Positions 39,046 through 49,709 of a stretch of 64,000 bases of DNA are shown piece after piece. The stretch is from Marinomonas ushuaiensis DSM 15871 (GTDB lineage: Bacteria; Pseudomonadota; Gammaproteobacteria; Pseudomonadales; Marinomonadaceae). The notes under the pieces were generated by a model. The model was not told the DNA's origin, did not search any database, and saw only the letters and a program-made list of their open reading frames with translations. Position numbers and translations under genes: made by a program. The DNA is taken from NCBI RefSeq assembly GCF_000521805.1, contig NZ_JAMB01000012.1:1-64000 (forward strand), read 5' to 3'. Within the stretch, counting starts at the first letter, position 1. Each line of letters opens with the position of its first letter.

Positions 39046-40269
39046 ATGGCAAAGAGTAAATTCGAACGTAATAAACCACACGTTAACGTTGGTACTATCG
39101 GTCACGTTGACCACGGTAAAACAACTCTAACTGCAGCATTGACTCGTGTATGTGCAGAAGTATTTGGCGGAACCGCTGTTGCTTTTGACGGTATCGATAA
39201 TGCTCCTGAAGAGCGCGAACGTGGTATCACTATCTCAACTTCTCATGTTGAGTATGATTCTCCAGTGCGTCACTATGCACACGTAGACTGTCCTGGTCAC
39301 GCCGATTATGTTAAAAACATGATCACTGGTGCGGCTCAAATGGATGGCGCGATTCTTGTTTGTGGTGCGACTGATGGCCCTATGCCTCAGACTCGTGAGC
39401 ACATCTTGCTTTCTCGTCAAGTAGGCGTTCCTTACATCGTAGTTTTCCTAAACAAAGCTGATTTGTTGGCTGAAGACTGTGGCGGTGCGGACTCTGAAGA
39501 ATACGCTGAGATGCTAGAATTGGTTGAAATGGAATTGCGTGACCTTCTTTCTGAATACGACTTCCCAGGTGATGATACTCCAATCATCCCAGGTTCTGCG
39601 CTTATGGCGTTGAATGGCGAAGACGCTAACGAAATGGGTACTACAGCTGTTAAGAAACTTGTTGAAACTCTTGATGCTTACATTCCTGAGCCAGAGCGTG
39701 CTATCGATGGTGCATTCCTAATGCCGATCGAGGACGTATTCTCTATCCAGGGTCGTGGTACTGTTGTTACTGGTCGTGTTGAGCGTGGTATCGTCCGCAT
39801 TCAAGAAGAAGTTGAAATTGTTGGTATCGTTGATACAACTAAAACAACTTGTACTGGTGTTGAGATGTTCCGTAAACTTCTTGACGAAGGCCGTGCTGGT
39901 GAGAACTGTGGTATCTTGCTACGTGGTACTAAGCGTGAAGATGTTCAGCGTGGTCAAGTATTGGCTAAGCCTGGTTCAATCACTCCTCATACAACGTTTG
40001 AAGCAGAAGTTTATGTGTTGGGTAAAGATGAAGGTGGTCGTCATACGCCATTCTTTAAAGGTTACCGCCCACAGTTCTACTTCCGTACAACTGACGTAAC
40101 TGGTGCATGTTCTCTTCCTGAAGGCGTAGAAATGGTTATGCCTGGTGATAACATTCAAATGACTGTTGAGTTGATTCACCCAATCGCGATGGATGACGGT
40201 CTACGTTTTGCTATCCGTGAAGGTGGTCGTACAGTTGGTGCTGGTGTTGTAGCTAAAATCCTTAAATAA
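39046..40269 (+). CDS. tuf: Elongation factor Tu
   Basis: A 407-residue GTPase that brings aminoacyl-tRNA to the ribosome. G1 GHVDHGKT (19-26), switch [10 protein letters not shown] and G4 NKAD (136-139) are intact. Compared with the 394-residue E. coli protein it has an insertion just after NKAD ([17 protein letters not shown], about 140-156) and an altered segment [17 protein letters not shown] near 187-204. This is the only tuf in the window: the copy commonly found between tRNA-Thr and tRNA-Trp is absent. A strong terminator follows. Confidence 0.97.
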   Translation: MAKSKFERNKPHVNVGTIGHVDHGKTTLTAALTRVCAEVFGGTAVAFDGIDNAPEERERGITISTSHVEYDSPVRHYAHVDCPGHADYVKNMITGAAQMDGAILVCGATDGPMPQTREHILLSRQVGVPYIVVFLNKADLLAEDCGGADSEEYAEMLELVEMELRDLLSEYDFPGDDTPIIPGSALMALNGEDANEMGTTAVKKLVETLDAYIPEPERAIDGAFLMPIEDVFSIQGRGTVVTGRVERGIVRIQEEVEIVGIVDTTKTTCTGVEMFRKLLDEGRAGENCGILLRGTKREDVQRGQVLAKPGSITPHTTFEAEVYVLGKDEGGRHTPFFKGYRPQFYFRTTDVTGACSLPEGVEMVMPGDNIQMTVELIHPIAMDDGLRFAIREGGRTVGAGVVAKILK

Positions 40270-40300
40270 TTAGATATTTATATCTTTTGTTTGAGGTTTG

Positions 40301-40332
40301 AAAAAAGGCTGCCCATATTGGGTGGCCTTTTT
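40301..40332 (+). terminator. Terminator after tuf
   Basis: GGCTGCCCA and TGGGTGGCC pair (with G-T pairs) around a TAT loop, flanked by six A and five T. It ends the str operon. Confidence 0.88.
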
Positions 40333-40370
40333 ATTTTACTGTTTATTTTTATCCTTCATAAATTGGTTAC

Positions 40371-40399
40371 TTGACAACCAGTTTTTGAATGGCTAATAT
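40371..40399 (+). promoter_or_regulatory. S10 operon promoter
   Basis: A perfect TTGACA at 40371-40376 and TAATAT at 40394-40399 are separated by exactly 17 bases. It follows the tuf terminator and would start transcription about 70 bases before rpsJ. Confidence 0.88.
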
Positions 40400-40476
40400 T
40401 CGCCGTCCTTAAAAAAGGATTGTGGTTTAATAAATGTACAGTTAAGCCATATAAAACATTGTATTTGGAGTTGGAA

Positions 40477-40788
40477 ATGCAAAGCCAAAAAATCCGTATT
40501 CGTTTGAAAGCGTTTGATCATCGTCTGATCGATGCTTCAACACAAGAGATTGTGGAAACAGCGAAACGCACAGGTGCGCAAGTACGTGGACCGATTCCAC
40601 TTCCTACTCGCAAAGAGCGTTATACAGTATTGATTTCACCACACGTAAATAAAGATGCGCGTGATCAGTATGAAATCCGTACACATAAACGCGTGCTAGA
40701 CATCGTTGAGCCAACTGAAAAAACAGTTGACGCTTTAATGAAGCTAGATCTTGCGGCAGGTGTGGAAGTACAAATTTCTTTAGGTTAA
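40477..40788 (+). CDS. rpsJ: 30S ribosomal protein S10
   Basis: A 103-residue 30S head protein that also serves as NusE in antitermination. Start at 40477 gives [19 protein letters not shown], the normal N terminus, with TTGGAGTTGGAA upstream; the in-frame ATG at 40420 lies in the leader. It opens the S10 operon. The mRNA leader is only about 70 bases, shorter than the regulatory leader of E. coli. Confidence 0.97.
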   Translation: MQSQKIRIRLKAFDHRLIDASTQEIVETAKRTGAQVRGPIPLPTRKERYTVLISPHVNKDARDQYEIRTHKRVLDIVEPTEKTVDALMKLDLAAGVEVQISLG

Positions 40789-40915
40789 TAGCTTAAAGTT
40801 TGGGGTGCGAGAACCGACTGGTTATCAGTCGGCTTATGCACATTAGTGGAATGATCTGGAATGATCAGCCGTAGCGGGTGATAGCCCCATACACAACTGG
40901 CAAATGAGGTAAAAA

Positions 40916-41554
40916 ATGACTATTCAATTAGTCGGACGCAAAGCCGGAATGACACGTATCTTCACTGAAGATGGTGTATCCGTGCCAGTAACCGTCATCG
41001 AGGTTGAACCGAACCGCGTTACTCAGGTGAAAACATCAGAAGCTGACGGCTACCAAGCTGTTCAAGTAACTGTTGGTACTCGCCGTTCGAGCCGCGTTAA
41101 CAAAGCTGCTGCGGGTCATTATGCAAAAGCGAATGTTGAAGCAGGTCGTGGTTTGTGGGAGTTCCGCCTGGCAGGTGATGAAAAAGAAATCAATGTTGGT
41201 GATGAGCTAACAGTTGCTGATTTCGAATCTATCCAAATGGTTGATGTAACTGGTCAATCAAAGGGTAAAGGGTTTCAAGGTGCCATTAAGCGTCATAATT
41301 TCAGTATGCAAGACGCTACACATGGTAACTCGTTGTCTCACCGTGCTCCTGGCTCTATCGGTCAATGTCAAACACCTGGTCGTGTTTGGAAAGGCAAGAA
41401 GATGGCTGGCCATATGGGCGCTGCACAAGTTACTACTCAATCACTAGAAGTGGTTCGTGTAGACACAGAACGTAACCTTATCCTAGTGAAAGGTGCCGTA
41501 CCTGGTGCAGTGAATGGTGACGTTATTCTTCAATCAGCTGTTAAAGCTCGCTAA
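40916..41554 (+). CDS. rplC: 50S ribosomal protein L3
   Basis: A 212-residue protein that reaches the peptidyl-transferase centre. It has [20 protein letters not shown] and the tip loop with [29 protein letters not shown] (split: [17 protein letters not shown]). A 127-base gap precedes it, containing a CCGACTG/CAGTCGG hairpin at about 40814-40832. Confidence 0.97.
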   Translation: MTIQLVGRKAGMTRIFTEDGVSVPVTVIEVEPNRVTQVKTSEADGYQAVQVTVGTRRSSRVNKAAAGHYAKANVEAGRGLWEFRLAGDEKEINVGDELTVADFESIQMVDVTGQSKGKGFQGAIKRHNFSMQDATHGNSLSHRAPGSIGQCQTPGRVWKGKKMAGHMGAAQVTTQSLEVVRVDTERNLILVKGAVPGAVNGDVILQSAVKAR

Positions 41555-41566
41555 GAGGGGTAGACA

Positions 41567-42172
41567 ATGAACTTGAATCTAACAGGCGCTGAAGGAACTG
41601 TAGAAGTTTCTGATGTAGCCTTTGCTCGTGAATATAACGAAGCGCTGGTTCACCAAGTAGTTACATCTTACTTGGCTGGCGCTCGTCAAGGCTCACGCGC
41701 TCAAAAAACACGCTCTGAAGTAGCTGGCGGTGGACGCAAACCTTGGAAACAAAAAGGTTCTGGTCGTGCTCGTGCAGGGACTATCCGAAGCCCTTTATGG
41801 CGCTCTGGTGGTGTTACCTTCGCTGCAAAACCGCAGGATCACTCTCAGAAAGTGAACAAGAAGATGTACCGTGCAGCAATGCGCACCATCTGGTCTGAAC
41901 TTGTACGTCAAGACCGTCTTGTTGTAGTTGAAGAGCTTACATTGGAAGCTCCGAAGACTAAGCTATTCATAGCGAAAATGGCAGAATTGAATATTGAGAA
42001 TGCTTTGATTGTCTCTAATAATTTAGATGATAATCTTTTCTTGGCAGCTCGCAACATTCCTAACGTAGATGTGCGTGATGCAGCGTCTATCGACCCTGTT
42101 AGCTTGATTGCTTACGACAAAGTGTTGGTGACAGTTGGTGCTCTGAAACAAGTTGAGGAGGCACTAGCATGA
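41567..42172 (+). CDS. rplD: 50S ribosomal protein L4
   Basis: A 201-residue exit-tunnel protein; in E. coli it also represses the S10 operon. The tunnel loop includes [20 protein letters not shown]. It overlaps rplW by four bases (ATGA), indicating coupled translation. Confidence 0.97.
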   Translation: MNLNLTGAEGTVEVSDVAFAREYNEALVHQVVTSYLAGARQGSRAQKTRSEVAGGGRKPWKQKGSGRARAGTIRSPLWRSGGVTFAAKPQDHSQKVNKKMYRAAMRTIWSELVRQDRLVVVEELTLEAPKTKLFIAKMAELNIENALIVSNNLDDNLFLAARNIPNVDVRDAASIDPVSLIAYDKVLVTVGALKQVEEALA

Positions 42173-42465
42173 TCGGCGAACGCATTTATAAAGTTCTGTT
42201 GGGTCCACATATTTCCGAAAAAGCAACGATTGTAGCCGATGGCAATGGTCAGTATGTTTTTCGTGTTACTGGTGACGCAACTAAACCTGAAATCAAACAA
42301 GCTATCGAAGCGCTTTTTGAAGTCAAAGTTGAGTCTGTTCGCACGTTGAACCAAAAAGGTAAAACAAAGCGTACAGTTCGTGGTCTAGGTAAACGTAGTG
42401 ACGTGAAAAAAGCGTACGTACGTTTGGCTGAAGGCCAAGATATTGACTTCATGGTCGCTGAATAA
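42169..42465 (+). CDS. rplW: 50S ribosomal protein L23
   Basis: A 98-residue tunnel-exit protein forming the docking site for trigger factor and SRP. The conserved segments [13 protein letters not shown] and the loop around [18 protein letters not shown] are visible. It starts inside the rplD stop overlap. Confidence 0.97.
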   Translation: MIGERIYKVLLGPHISEKATIVADGNGQYVFRVTGDATKPEIKQAIEALFEVKVESVRTLNQKGKTKRTVRGLGKRSDVKKAYVRLAEGQDIDFMVAE

Positions 42466-42479
42466 GGGGAGATAGGTCA

Positions 42480-43304
42480 ATGGCTGTTGTAAAAAGTAAG
42501 CCAACGTCTGCAGGCCGTCGTCACGTTGTTAAAGTTACTAATACTGATTTACACAAAGGCGCACCATATGCACCTTTGCTTGAAAAGAAAAGTAAATCTG
42601 GTGGACGTAATAATAACGGACGCATCACTACGCGTCACGTAGGTGGTGGTCATAAGCAGCATTATCGTATGGTTGATTTTCGTCGTAACAAAGACGGCAT
42701 TCCTGCGGTAATTGAGCGTTTGGAATATGATCCAAACCGTTCTGCAAATATTGCATTGATTAAATATGCTGATGGTGAGCGTCGTTACATTATCGCTTCC
42801 AAAGGTATGGTGGCTGGTGCTGTTGTTTTTAGTGGTGCAGATGCGCCTATCAAAGCTGGTAATACTTTGCCTCTGCAAAATATTCCAGTTGGTAGTACGG
42901 TTCACTGTATCGAGCTTAAGCCTGGTAAGGGTGCACAAATTGCACGTTCTGCCGGAACTTCTGCTCAGCTAGTTGCTCGTGAAGGCCGTTACGTTACCCT
43001 TCGCCTACGTTCAGGTGAAATGCGTAAAGTATTGACTGAATGTCGTGCTACTTTGGGTGAAGTATCAAACTCTGAGCATAGCTTACGAGTTCTTGGTAAA
43101 GCTGGTGCTACGCGTTGGCGTGGTGTTCGTCCTACCGTTCGCGGTTCGGCGATGAACCCAGTTGATCACCCGCACGGTGGTGGTGAAGGTCGTAGCAAAG
43201 GTGGTCGTCATCCTGTTACACCATGGGGTGTGCCTACTAAAGGGTACAAAACACGCAGCAACAAGCGTACTGATAAACTTATTGTACGTCGCCGTACTAA
43301 GTAA
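42480..43304 (+). CDS. rplB: 50S ribosomal protein L2
   Basis: A 274-residue core protein needed for subunit joining and peptidyl transfer. It begins [19 protein letters not shown] and carries the conserved [15 protein letters not shown] segment near 225-239, including the histidine linked to activity. Normal length. Confidence 0.97.
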   Translation: MAVVKSKPTSAGRRHVVKVTNTDLHKGAPYAPLLEKKSKSGGRNNNGRITTRHVGGGHKQHYRMVDFRRNKDGIPAVIERLEYDPNRSANIALIKYADGERRYIIASKGMVAGAVVFSGADAPIKAGNTLPLQNIPVGSTVHCIELKPGKGAQIARSAGTSAQLVAREGRYVTLRLRSGEMRKVLTECRATLGEVSNSEHSLRVLGKAGATRWRGVRPTVRGSAMNPVDHPHGGGEGRSKGGRHPVTPWGVPTKGYKTRSNKRTDKLIVRRRTK

Positions 43305-43319
43305 TAAGAGGAAACGACT

Positions 43320-43595
43320 GTGCCACGTTCACTAAAAAAAGGTCCTTTTATCGACCTTCATTTGTTGAAAAAGGTAGAGGCTGCGGTAGAGAAAAAAGAC
43401 CGTCGTCCAATTAAAACTTGGTCGCGCCGTTCTACTATCTTCCCTGATTTTGTAGGGTTGACTATCGCTGTCCATAATGGTCGCCAGCATGTTCCAGTTC
43501 TAGTAACTGAAGATATGGTCGGTCATAAATTGGGTGAGTTCGCTCCGACCCGTACATATCGTGGTCATGCTGCGGACAAGAAAGCCAAACGGTAA
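43320..43595 (+). CDS. rpsS: 30S ribosomal protein S19
   Basis: A 91-residue 30S head protein that contacts S13 and the intersubunit bridge. It starts with [22 protein letters not shown], and has [23 protein letters not shown] (split: [20 protein letters not shown]). GAGG lies upstream. Confidence 0.97.
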   Translation: MPRSLKKGPFIDLHLLKKVEAAVEKKDRRPIKTWSRRSTIFPDFVGLTIAVHNGRQHVPVLVTEDMVGHKLGEFAPTRTYRGHAADKKAKR

Positions 43596-43609
43596 TAAGG
43601 GGTATTAAC

Positions 43610-43942
43610 ATGAGTGAAGTAAAAGCTTCATTGAAGGGTGCTCGCCTCTCAGCGCAGAAGGCCCGTTTGGTTGTAGATCAAATCCGCGGCAAATCTGTTA
43701 GCGAAGCACTGAACATTTTAACGTTCAGTCCTAAGAAGGCGGCAGTAATTGTCAAGAAAGTACTGGAGTCTGCTATAGCTAACGCTGAGCATAACGAAGG
43801 TGCTGATGTAGATGACTTGCGTGTTTCTACGGCATATGTTGATGAGGCTATGACTCTAAAACGTATTATGCCACGTGCCAAAGGCCGTGCTGACCGTATT
43901 TTGAAACGCGGTTGCCATATAACAGTTAAAGTCGCTGACTAA
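43610..43942 (+). CDS. rplV: 50S ribosomal protein L22
   Basis: A 110-residue protein lining the exit tunnel. It has [21 protein letters not shown] and the beta-hairpin tip [18 protein letters not shown], the usual site of macrolide-related changes, which looks unaltered. Confidence 0.97.
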   Translation: MSEVKASLKGARLSAQKARLVVDQIRGKSVSEALNILTFSPKKAAVIVKKVLESAIANAEHNEGADVDDLRVSTAYVDEAMTLKRIMPRAKGRADRILKRGCHITVKVAD

Positions 43943-43956
43943 TTAGGAGAAACCCA

Positions 43957-44637
43957 ATGGGTCAGAAGGTTCATCCAACTGGTATACGCCTAGGGATAGT
44001 TAAAGATCATACTTCTACTTGGTATGCTAATAATCAAAACTACTCTAAGCTACTATTAAATGATCTTCAGGTTCGTGAGTACTTGGAGAAAAAATTGGTC
44101 CAGGCTTCTGTATCTCGTATCGAGATTCAACGTCCTGCTCAAAGCGCTCGTATTACTATTCATACTGCTCGTCCGGGTATCGTGATTGGTAAGAAAGGCG
44201 AAGATGTTGAGAAACTACGTAATGCAGTTTCTGAAATGATGGGCGTACCTGTCCACATCAACATTGAAGAGATTCGTAAACCTGAAATGGACGCGAAATT
44301 GGTTGCGGCAAATATCGCAAGCCAACTTGAGCGTCGAGTTATGTTTCGCCGAGCTATGAAGCGTGCAGTACAAAACGCTATGCGTGCTGGTGCGAAGGGT
44401 ATCAAGGTTCAGGTTAGTGGTCGTCTAGGCGGTGCAGAAATTGCACGTGCTGAGTGGTATCGTGAAGGTCGTGTGCCTTTGCATACACTACGTGCTGACA
44501 TCGACTACGCTCCTTATGAAGCAAACACAACTTACGGCATCATTGGCGTAAAAGTGTGGATTTTTAAAGGCGAAATCTTGGGCGGTATTGAACAAGTGCG
44601 TGCTGATAAAGGCGCACAAAAGAAGAAGTCTAAGTAG
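43957..44637 (+). CDS. rpsC: 30S ribosomal protein S3
   Basis: A 226-residue mRNA-entry protein with helicase-like function. It begins [20 protein letters not shown]. The KH domain shows [15 protein letters not shown]. The C-terminal domain has [22 protein letters not shown] (split: [18 protein letters not shown]). The tail ends in KGAQKKKSK. Confidence 0.97.
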   Translation: MGQKVHPTGIRLGIVKDHTSTWYANNQNYSKLLLNDLQVREYLEKKLVQASVSRIEIQRPAQSARITIHTARPGIVIGKKGEDVEKLRNAVSEMMGVPVHINIEEIRKPEMDAKLVAANIASQLERRVMFRRAMKRAVQNAMRAGAKGIKVQVSGRLGGAEIARAEWYREGRVPLHTLRADIDYAPYEANTTYGIIGVKVWIFKGEILGGIEQVRADKGAQKKKSK

Positions 44638-44647
44638 GGGGTAAGTC

Positions 44648-45061
44648 ATGTTACAACCGAAACGTACTAAATTCCGCAAAATGATGAAGGGTCGTAATCG
44701 TGGCCTTGCATTACGCGGAAACCAAGTTAGCTTTGGTGAATTCGGATTGAAGTCCACAGAACGTGGTCGTCTTACTGCTCGTCAAATTGAGGCGGCGCGT
44801 CGTGCAATGACTCGTCACATCAAGCGTGGTGGTAAAATTTGGATTCGTGTGTTCCCTGATAAACCGATTACTCAGAAACCTCTTGAGGTTCGTCAGGGTA
44901 AAGGTAAGGGTAATGTTGAATACTGGGTTGCACAAATTCAACCTGGTAAGATGCTTTATGAAGTTGAGGGCGTTTCAGAGCAACTAGCACGCGAAGCTTT
45001 CGCGTTAGCTGCTGCTAAACTACCTTTGTCCACAACTTTCGTAACGCGTACGGTGATGTAG
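44648..45061 (+). CDS. rplP: 50S ribosomal protein L16
   Basis: A 137-residue protein near the A site. It has [19 protein letters not shown] and the conserved [19 protein letters not shown]. The Arg-Gly loop region where hydroxylation occurs in E. coli (near residue 81) is conserved. It ends directly against rpmC with no gap. Confidence 0.97.
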   Translation: MLQPKRTKFRKMMKGRNRGLALRGNQVSFGEFGLKSTERGRLTARQIEAARRAMTRHIKRGGKIWIRVFPDKPITQKPLEVRQGKGKGNVEYWVAQIQPGKMLYEVEGVSEQLAREAFALAAAKLPLSTTFVTRTVM

Positions 45062-45253
45062 ATGATAGCAAAAGAATTGCAAGAAAAGTCTGTAGCAGAG
45101 CTACAAGCGACCTTGATTGAGCTTCTACGTGAGCAATTTACATTGCGCATGCAGAAAGCTACTGGTCAGCTGGCGCAAACTCATTTGCTTTCGCAAGTCC
45201 GCCGCAATATCGCACGTGTTAAAACCGTGCTTAATGATAAGGCAGGTAACTAA
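45062..45253 (+). CDS. rpmC: 50S ribosomal protein L29
   Basis: A 63-residue tunnel-exit protein made of two helices: [20 protein letters not shown] and [19 protein letters not shown]. The start codon immediately follows the rplP stop, so translation is coupled. Confidence 0.96.
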   Translation: MIAKELQEKSVAELQATLIELLREQFTLRMQKATGQLAQTHLLSQVRRNIARVKTVLNDKAGN

Positions 45254-45254
45254 G

Positions 45255-45515
45255 ATGGCAGATACAAAAGCGCGCACAGCTACTGGTAAAGTAGTCAGCG
45301 ACAAGATGGATAAAACCATTACAGTACTGGTTGAACGTACAGAAAAACACCCTCTATACGGTAAGTTTGTACGTCGTTCAACTAAATTACACGCTCACGA
45401 TGAAAACAACGAATGCCAAATCGGTGATACCGTAAAGGTTGTGGAAACACGCCCTTACTCTAAGTCTAAGACTTGGAACTTGGTACAAGTTGTTGAGAAA
45501 TCAGCAGCTTTATAA
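45255..45515 (+). CDS. rpsQ: 30S ribosomal protein S17
   Basis: An 86-residue primary rRNA-binding protein. Start at 45255 gives [20 protein letters not shown], the normal N terminus, one base after the rpmC stop. A longer frame upstream from 45117 overlaps rpmC and is not real. It has the conserved [18 protein letters not shown]. Confidence 0.96.
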   Translation: MADTKARTATGKVVSDKMDKTITVLVERTEKHPLYGKFVRRSTKLHAHDENNECQIGDTVKVVETRPYSKSKTWNLVQVVEKSAAL

Positions 45516-45566
45516 GCTGCTATTTCCTTCGTGAGACTTGTTATCTAATTTGATTGGAGAGCAGTT

Positions 45567-45935
45567 ATGATTCAAACAGAATCGATGCTTGATATTGCTG
45601 ATAACAGCGGCGCAAAACGTGTTCAGTGTATTAAAGTGCTGGGTGGCTCACACCGTCGTTATGCTGCTATTGGTGACATCATTAAGGTCACAGTTAAAGA
45701 AGCGATCCCTCGTGGTCGTGTTAAAAAAGGGCAGGTTCTTAACGCCGTAGTCGTTAGAACTAAGAAAGGTGTTCGTCGTCCAGATGGTTCAATAATCCGC
45801 TTTGATGTAAATTCTGCGGTTTTGTTGAATGCTGCAGGACAGCCGATTGGTACTCGTATCTTTGGCCCTGTAACACGTGAATTGCGTACAGAGCAATTCA
45901 TGAAAATTGTTTCTCTTGCGCCTGAAGTGCTGTAA
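45567..45935 (+). CDS. rplN: 50S ribosomal protein L14
   Basis: A 122-residue protein at the intersubunit face. It begins [20 protein letters not shown] and ends [12 protein letters not shown], both typical. First gene of the spc group; a 51-base gap separates it from rpsQ, with TTGGAGAGC before the ATG. Confidence 0.97.
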   Translation: MIQTESMLDIADNSGAKRVQCIKVLGGSHRRYAAIGDIIKVTVKEAIPRGRVKKGQVLNAVVVRTKKGVRRPDGSIIRFDVNSAVLLNAAGQPIGTRIFGPVTRELRTEQFMKIVSLAPEVL

Positions 45936-45952
45936 GAGGGAAGGGGACATTT

Positions 45953-46270
45953 ATGCGAAAAATCAAACGTAACGACGAAATTATCGTGATCGCTGGTAAA
46001 GATAAAGGCAAGCGCGGTAAAGTTGTTAAAGTAGTTGACGAAAACCGAGTTCTAGTTTCTGGTATTAATACCGTTAAGAAGCATGAAAAACCAAACCCTA
46101 TGAAGGGTTCAACTGGTGGTATCGTTGAACAAGAAGCACCAATCCAGGTTTCGAATGTAGCCATTTTTAACAATGCTACTGGTAAAGCGGATCGCGTCGG
46201 CTTTAAATTGAATGAAGATGGTACGAAAGTGCGTATCTTTAAATCAAATAGTGAAGCGATTGACGCCTAA
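45953..46270 (+). CDS. rplX: 50S ribosomal protein L24
   Basis: A 105-residue assembly-initiating protein with a KOW motif: [20 protein letters not shown] followed by GKVVKVV. In E. coli the S8 repressor site lies at the rplX-rplE junction; the 17-base junction here is short and I cannot recognise that site by eye. Confidence 0.97.
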   Translation: MRKIKRNDEIIVIAGKDKGKRGKVVKVVDENRVLVSGINTVKKHEKPNPMKGSTGGIVEQEAPIQVSNVAIFNNATGKADRVGFKLNEDGTKVRIFKSNSEAIDA

Positions 46271-46287
46271 GAGCGAGAATTATAGCC

Positions 46288-46827
46288 ATGGCGAGACTTA
46301 AGCAAGTTTATAAAGATAAAGTAGTAGCGACTCTTACTGAAGAGTTTAGCTACCAAAATGTGATGCAGGTGCCGAAAATCACTAAAATCACATTGAATAT
46401 GGGTGTTGGTGAAGCTATTGCAGACAAGAAACTTCTTGAGCATGCAGTAAATGATCTAGAAGCACTTAGCGGCCAGAAAGTTGTAGTGACTAAGGCTCGT
46501 AAATCAGTAGCAGGCTTTAAAATCCGTGACGGTTACCCGATCGGTTGTAAAGTAACTCTACGTGGCGAGCGTATGTGGGATTTCTTTGACCGTTTGGTTG
46601 ATGTTGCTATTCCACGTATCCGTGACTTCCGTGGACTTAATCCAAAGTCTTTCGATGGTCGTGGTAACTACAGCATGGGTGTTAAAGAGCAAATCATCTT
46701 CCCTGAAATCGATTACGATAAAGTGGATCGTGTACGTGGTATGGATATTACCATTACAACGACTGCTCGTACCGATGAAGAAGGTCGTGCTTTGTTAGCA
46801 GCCTTTAATTTCCCTTTCAAGAAATAA
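46288..46827 (+). CDS. rplE: 50S ribosomal protein L5
   Basis: A 179-residue 5S rRNA-binding protein. It has [21 protein letters not shown]-like sequence ([15 protein letters not shown]), [21 protein letters not shown] and [11 protein letters not shown]. Normal length and start. Confidence 0.97.
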   Translation: MARLKQVYKDKVVATLTEEFSYQNVMQVPKITKITLNMGVGEAIADKKLLEHAVNDLEALSGQKVVVTKARKSVAGFKIRDGYPIGCKVTLRGERMWDFFDRLVDVAIPRIRDFRGLNPKSFDGRGNYSMGVKEQIIFPEIDYDKVDRVRGMDITITTTARTDEEGRALLAAFNFPFKK

Positions 46828-46839
46828 GAGGTAGGAATC

Positions 46840-47145
46840 ATGGCTAAAATCTCAATGATTCAGCGCGAAGCAAAACGTACTAAATTAGTGGCTAAGTATG
46901 CTGAAAAGCGTGCAGCCCTAAAAGCGATCATTAGCGACGTTAATGCATCGGATGATGAAAAGTGGGAAGCATCGCTTAAATTGCAAGCGCTTCCACGCGA
47001 TTCATCTTCTTCTCGCCAACGTAACCGTTGTCAAATAACGGGTCGTCCACATGGTGTTTATCGTAAATTTGGTTTGTCAAGAATCAAATTGCGTGAAGCT
47101 GCTATGCGCGGTGATGTACCAGGCTTGAAGAAAGCTAGTTGGTAA
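46840..47145 (+). CDS. rpsN: 30S ribosomal protein S14
   Basis: A 101-residue long-type S14 without the CxxC zinc motif of the short form. It has [21 protein letters not shown] in parts ([18 protein letters not shown]) and ends GLKKASW. A 129-base gap with a long hairpin follows it. Confidence 0.97.
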   Translation: MAKISMIQREAKRTKLVAKYAEKRAALKAIISDVNASDDEKWEASLKLQALPRDSSSSRQRNRCQITGRPHGVYRKFGLSRIKLREAAMRGDVPGLKKASW

Positions 47146-47172
47146 GCAAGTAGATCACGGTCATAATGCATG

Positions 47173-47215
47173 GCAGTGAGTGGGATGTCTGAAAGCTGGA
47201 CATTCTGCTCGCTGC
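47173..47215 (+). promoter_or_regulatory. Long RNA hairpin between rpsN and rpsH
   Basis: GCAGTGAGTGGGATGTC (47173-47189) pairs with GACATTCTGCTCGCTGC (47199-47215) over 17 positions, four of them G-T, around a nine-base loop. No T run follows, so it is not a terminator. It may be a processing or protein-binding site controlling rpsH. Confidence 0.6.
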
Positions 47216-47274
47216 TGTGTACTATGCGCGAGCTCTATTTGCTGCACAATGGTTTTTAAATTAGGAGCTCTTAA

Positions 47275-47667
47275 ATGAGTATGCAAGATACCCTTGCGGA
47301 TATGTTTACACGTATTCGTAATGCACAGATGGCTTCAAAGACATCTGTGAGCATGCCTTCATCAAAAATGAAAGCATCTGTCGCTGCAGTTCTACGCGAA
47401 GAAGGTTACGTAGGTGACTTCTCTGTAGACGAAGCAGTGAAACCGACCCTTACTATCGAGTTGAAATACTACGAAGGTAAGCCGGTTATCGAACAAATTA
47501 AACGCGCATCGCGCCCAAGTTTGCGTCAATACAAAGGCACAGCATCTCTACCTAAAGTAGAAGCTGGTCTTGGTGTTGCAATCATCTCTACCTCTAAAGG
47601 TGTGATGACAGACCGTGCAGCTCGCGCTGCTGGTATTGGTGGCGAAGTAATCTGCACTGTATTCTAG
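47275..47667 (+). CDS. rpsH: 30S ribosomal protein S8
   Basis: A 130-residue 16S rRNA-binding protein and, in E. coli, repressor of the spc operon. It begins [20 protein letters not shown] and has the C-terminal [20 protein letters not shown] motif. It is preceded by an unusual 129-base gap with a long hairpin. Confidence 0.97.
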   Translation: MSMQDTLADMFTRIRNAQMASKTSVSMPSSKMKASVAAVLREEGYVGDFSVDEAVKPTLTIELKYYEGKPVIEQIKRASRPSLRQYKGTASLPKVEAGLGVAIISTSKGVMTDRAARAAGIGGEVICTVF

Positions 47668-47675
47668 GAGTTAGT

Positions 47676-48209
47676 ATGTCTCGAGTTGCTAATAGTCCCG
47701 TGACGCTTCCTAGTGGTGTAGATTTGACTTTAAATGGCCAAACTGTCGTTGTAAAAGGCGGTAAAGGTTCTTTAGAGTTTAATGTCCACACAAGCGTTCA
47801 AGTGGCTAAAGAAGAAAATGTTATTACCTTCGCTGCACGCGATGGTGCAAAACAAAGCCGTGCCTTAGCTGGTACAACTCGCGCCTTAATCAACAACATG
47901 GTTGTTGGTGTAAGCCAAGGTTTCGAGAAAAGATTGCTTCTTCAAGGTGTTGGTTACCGTGCTGCTCTAAAGGGCAATGTGCTTAACCTTTCTCTGGGTT
48001 TTTCTCATCCAGTAGATTATGAATTACCTGAAGGCATAACAGCTGAATGTGCTTCTCAAACAGAAATCGTGATCAGAGGTATAGATAAACAAGCCGTTGG
48101 TCAGGTTGCTGCAGAAGTTCGCGGTTTCCGTCCACCAGAGCCTTATAAAGGCAAAGGTGTTCGTTATGCTGACGAAATTATTCGTCGTAAAGAAGCTAAG
48201 AAGAAGTAG
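47676..48209 (+). CDS. rplF: 50S ribosomal protein L6
   Basis: A 177-residue protein near the factor-binding site, with two related domains. It begins [20 protein letters not shown] and has the conserved [17 protein letters not shown] near the C terminus. Confidence 0.97.
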   Translation: MSRVANSPVTLPSGVDLTLNGQTVVVKGGKGSLEFNVHTSVQVAKEENVITFAARDGAKQSRALAGTTRALINNMVVGVSQGFEKRLLLQGVGYRAALKGNVLNLSLGFSHPVDYELPEGITAECASQTEIVIRGIDKQAVGQVAAEVRGFRPPEPYKGKGVRYADEIIRRKEAKKK

Positions 48210-48219
48210 GTAGGCATTC

Positions 48220-48570
48220 ATGAACACTAAAAAACAATCTCGGATTCGTCGTGCACGTCGTGCACGCTTACATATTCGTGAGTTAGGTGCGAATCGTCTT
48301 ACTGTACATCGCACACCACGCCATATGTATGCTCAAGTGATTTCTCCTTGTGGTAGTAAAGTACTAGCTAGTGCTTCTACTCTTGAAGAAGCTCTACGTG
48401 CTACAGCGACAGGTAACAAGGCAGCGGCTAAAGAAGTCGGTACTTTGATTGCTACTCGCGCTAAAGAAGCAGGTGTCACTGCGGTCGCTTTTGACCGTTC
48501 TGGCTTTAAATACCACGGTCGCGTTCAGGTTCTTGCTGACGCAGCACGTGAAGCCGGTCTAGAGTTTTAA
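48220..48570 (+). CDS. rplR: 50S ribosomal protein L18
   Basis: A 116-residue 5S rRNA-binding protein. It begins [20 protein letters not shown] and ends with [19 protein letters not shown], both typical. Confidence 0.97.
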   Translation: MNTKKQSRIRRARRARLHIRELGANRLTVHRTPRHMYAQVISPCGSKVLASASTLEEALRATATGNKAAAKEVGTLIATRAKEAGVTAVAFDRSGFKYHGRVQVLADAAREAGLEF

Positions 48571-48580
48571 GGGGTAGCAA

Positions 48581-49081
48581 ATGGCAGTTAATGATCAACA
48601 AACTAGCGACCTCCAAGAGAAGCTAGTTCAAGTAAACCGAGTTGCTAAAGTTGTAAAGGGTGGTCGTATCTTCTCTTTCACTGCTTTAACAGTTGTCGGT
48701 GATGGAAAAGGCAAAGTCGGCTTCGGTCGCGGCAAAGCGCGTGAAGTGCCACAAGCTATTCAAAAGGCTATGGAGCAAGCACGTCGTAACATGGTTTCAG
48801 TTAGATTAGATGGTGATACTCTTCAGTATCCTGTTAAAGCTAACCATGGAGCATCTAATGTTTACATGCAGCCTGCTTCACAAGGTACTGGCATCATCGC
48901 CGGTGGTGCAATGCGTGCGGTTCTAGAAATCGCTGGCGTTCACAACGTACTGGCTAAATGTTACGGTTCTACAAACCCAGTAAACGTAGTTCGCGCTACG
49001 ATTAAAGGTTTGCAGAATATGAAAGCACCTGAACAAATCGCGGCAAAACGCGGTAAGTCAGTCGATCAAATTTTGGGGTAA
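48581..49081 (+). CDS. rpsE: 30S ribosomal protein S5
   Basis: A 166-residue protein at the mRNA entry site important for accuracy. It has [20 protein letters not shown] and [18 protein letters not shown]. The spectinomycin-related loop (VVKGGR) is wild type. Confidence 0.97.
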   Translation: MAVNDQQTSDLQEKLVQVNRVAKVVKGGRIFSFTALTVVGDGKGKVGFGRGKAREVPQAIQKAMEQARRNMVSVRLDGDTLQYPVKANHGASNVYMQPASQGTGIIAGGAMRAVLEIAGVHNVLAKCYGSTNPVNVVRATIKGLQNMKAPEQIAAKRGKSVDQILG

Positions 49082-49087
49082 TGTGTC

Positions 49088-49273
49088 ATGGCGAATAATA
49101 CCATCACAGTTCAACTAACCCGTAGCCCGATCGGTCGTCTTCCAAAGCACCGTGAAACTGTTAAAGGCTTGGGTTTGCGTAAAGTTGGCCAAACTCGCGA
49201 GCTGGAAGATACTCCAGCTGTACGTGGTATGGTTAATAAAGTTTATTACATGGTTAAAGTGGTAGGAGAGTAA
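49088..49273 (+). CDS. rpmD: 50S ribosomal protein L30
   Basis: A 61-residue protein with [20 protein letters not shown] and [14 protein letters not shown]. It is separated by one base from rplO. Confidence 0.96.
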   Translation: MANNTITVQLTRSPIGRLPKHRETVKGLGLRKVGQTRELEDTPAVRGMVNKVYYMVKVVGE

Positions 49274-49274
49274 T

Positions 49275-49709
49275 ATGTTTTTAAATACAATTAGTCCTGC
49301 CGAAGGTAGCAAGCATGCTCCTAAACGTGTTGGTCGCGGTATTGGTAGCGGCTTGGGCAAAACCGGTGGACGTGGCCATAAAGGTCTTAAGTCTCGCTCT
49401 GGTGGCTCAGTAAAACCTGGTTTTGAAGGTGGTCAAATGCCTTTGCAGAAACGTCTGCCAAAATTTGGTTTTACTTCACGTCAAGCAAAGTATGTTGCTG
49501 AAGTTCGTTTAAACGAACTTGCTGCTGTAAATGCTGAAGTTGTAGATTTGGCTGCTCTTAAAAGCGCCGACATTCTTGGTCATCAAATTAAAACTGCACG
49601 TGTAATCTTGTCAGGTTCTATTGACAAAGCTATTACTGTTCGTGGTCTTAAGTTGACTAAAGGTGCTCGTGCGGCAATCGAAGCAGCTGGCGGAAAAGTC
49701 GAGGAATAA
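49275..49709 (+). CDS. rplO: 50S ribosomal protein L15
   Basis: A 144-residue assembly protein. The Gly-rich N-terminal region [18 protein letters not shown] and [17 protein letters not shown] are typical. Its stop directly abuts the secY ATG. Confidence 0.97.
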   Translation: MFLNTISPAEGSKHAPKRVGRGIGSGLGKTGGRGHKGLKSRSGGSVKPGFEGGQMPLQKRLPKFGFTSRQAKYVAEVRLNELAAVNAEVVDLAALKSADILGHQIKTARVILSGSIDKAITVRGLKLTKGARAAIEAAGGKVEE

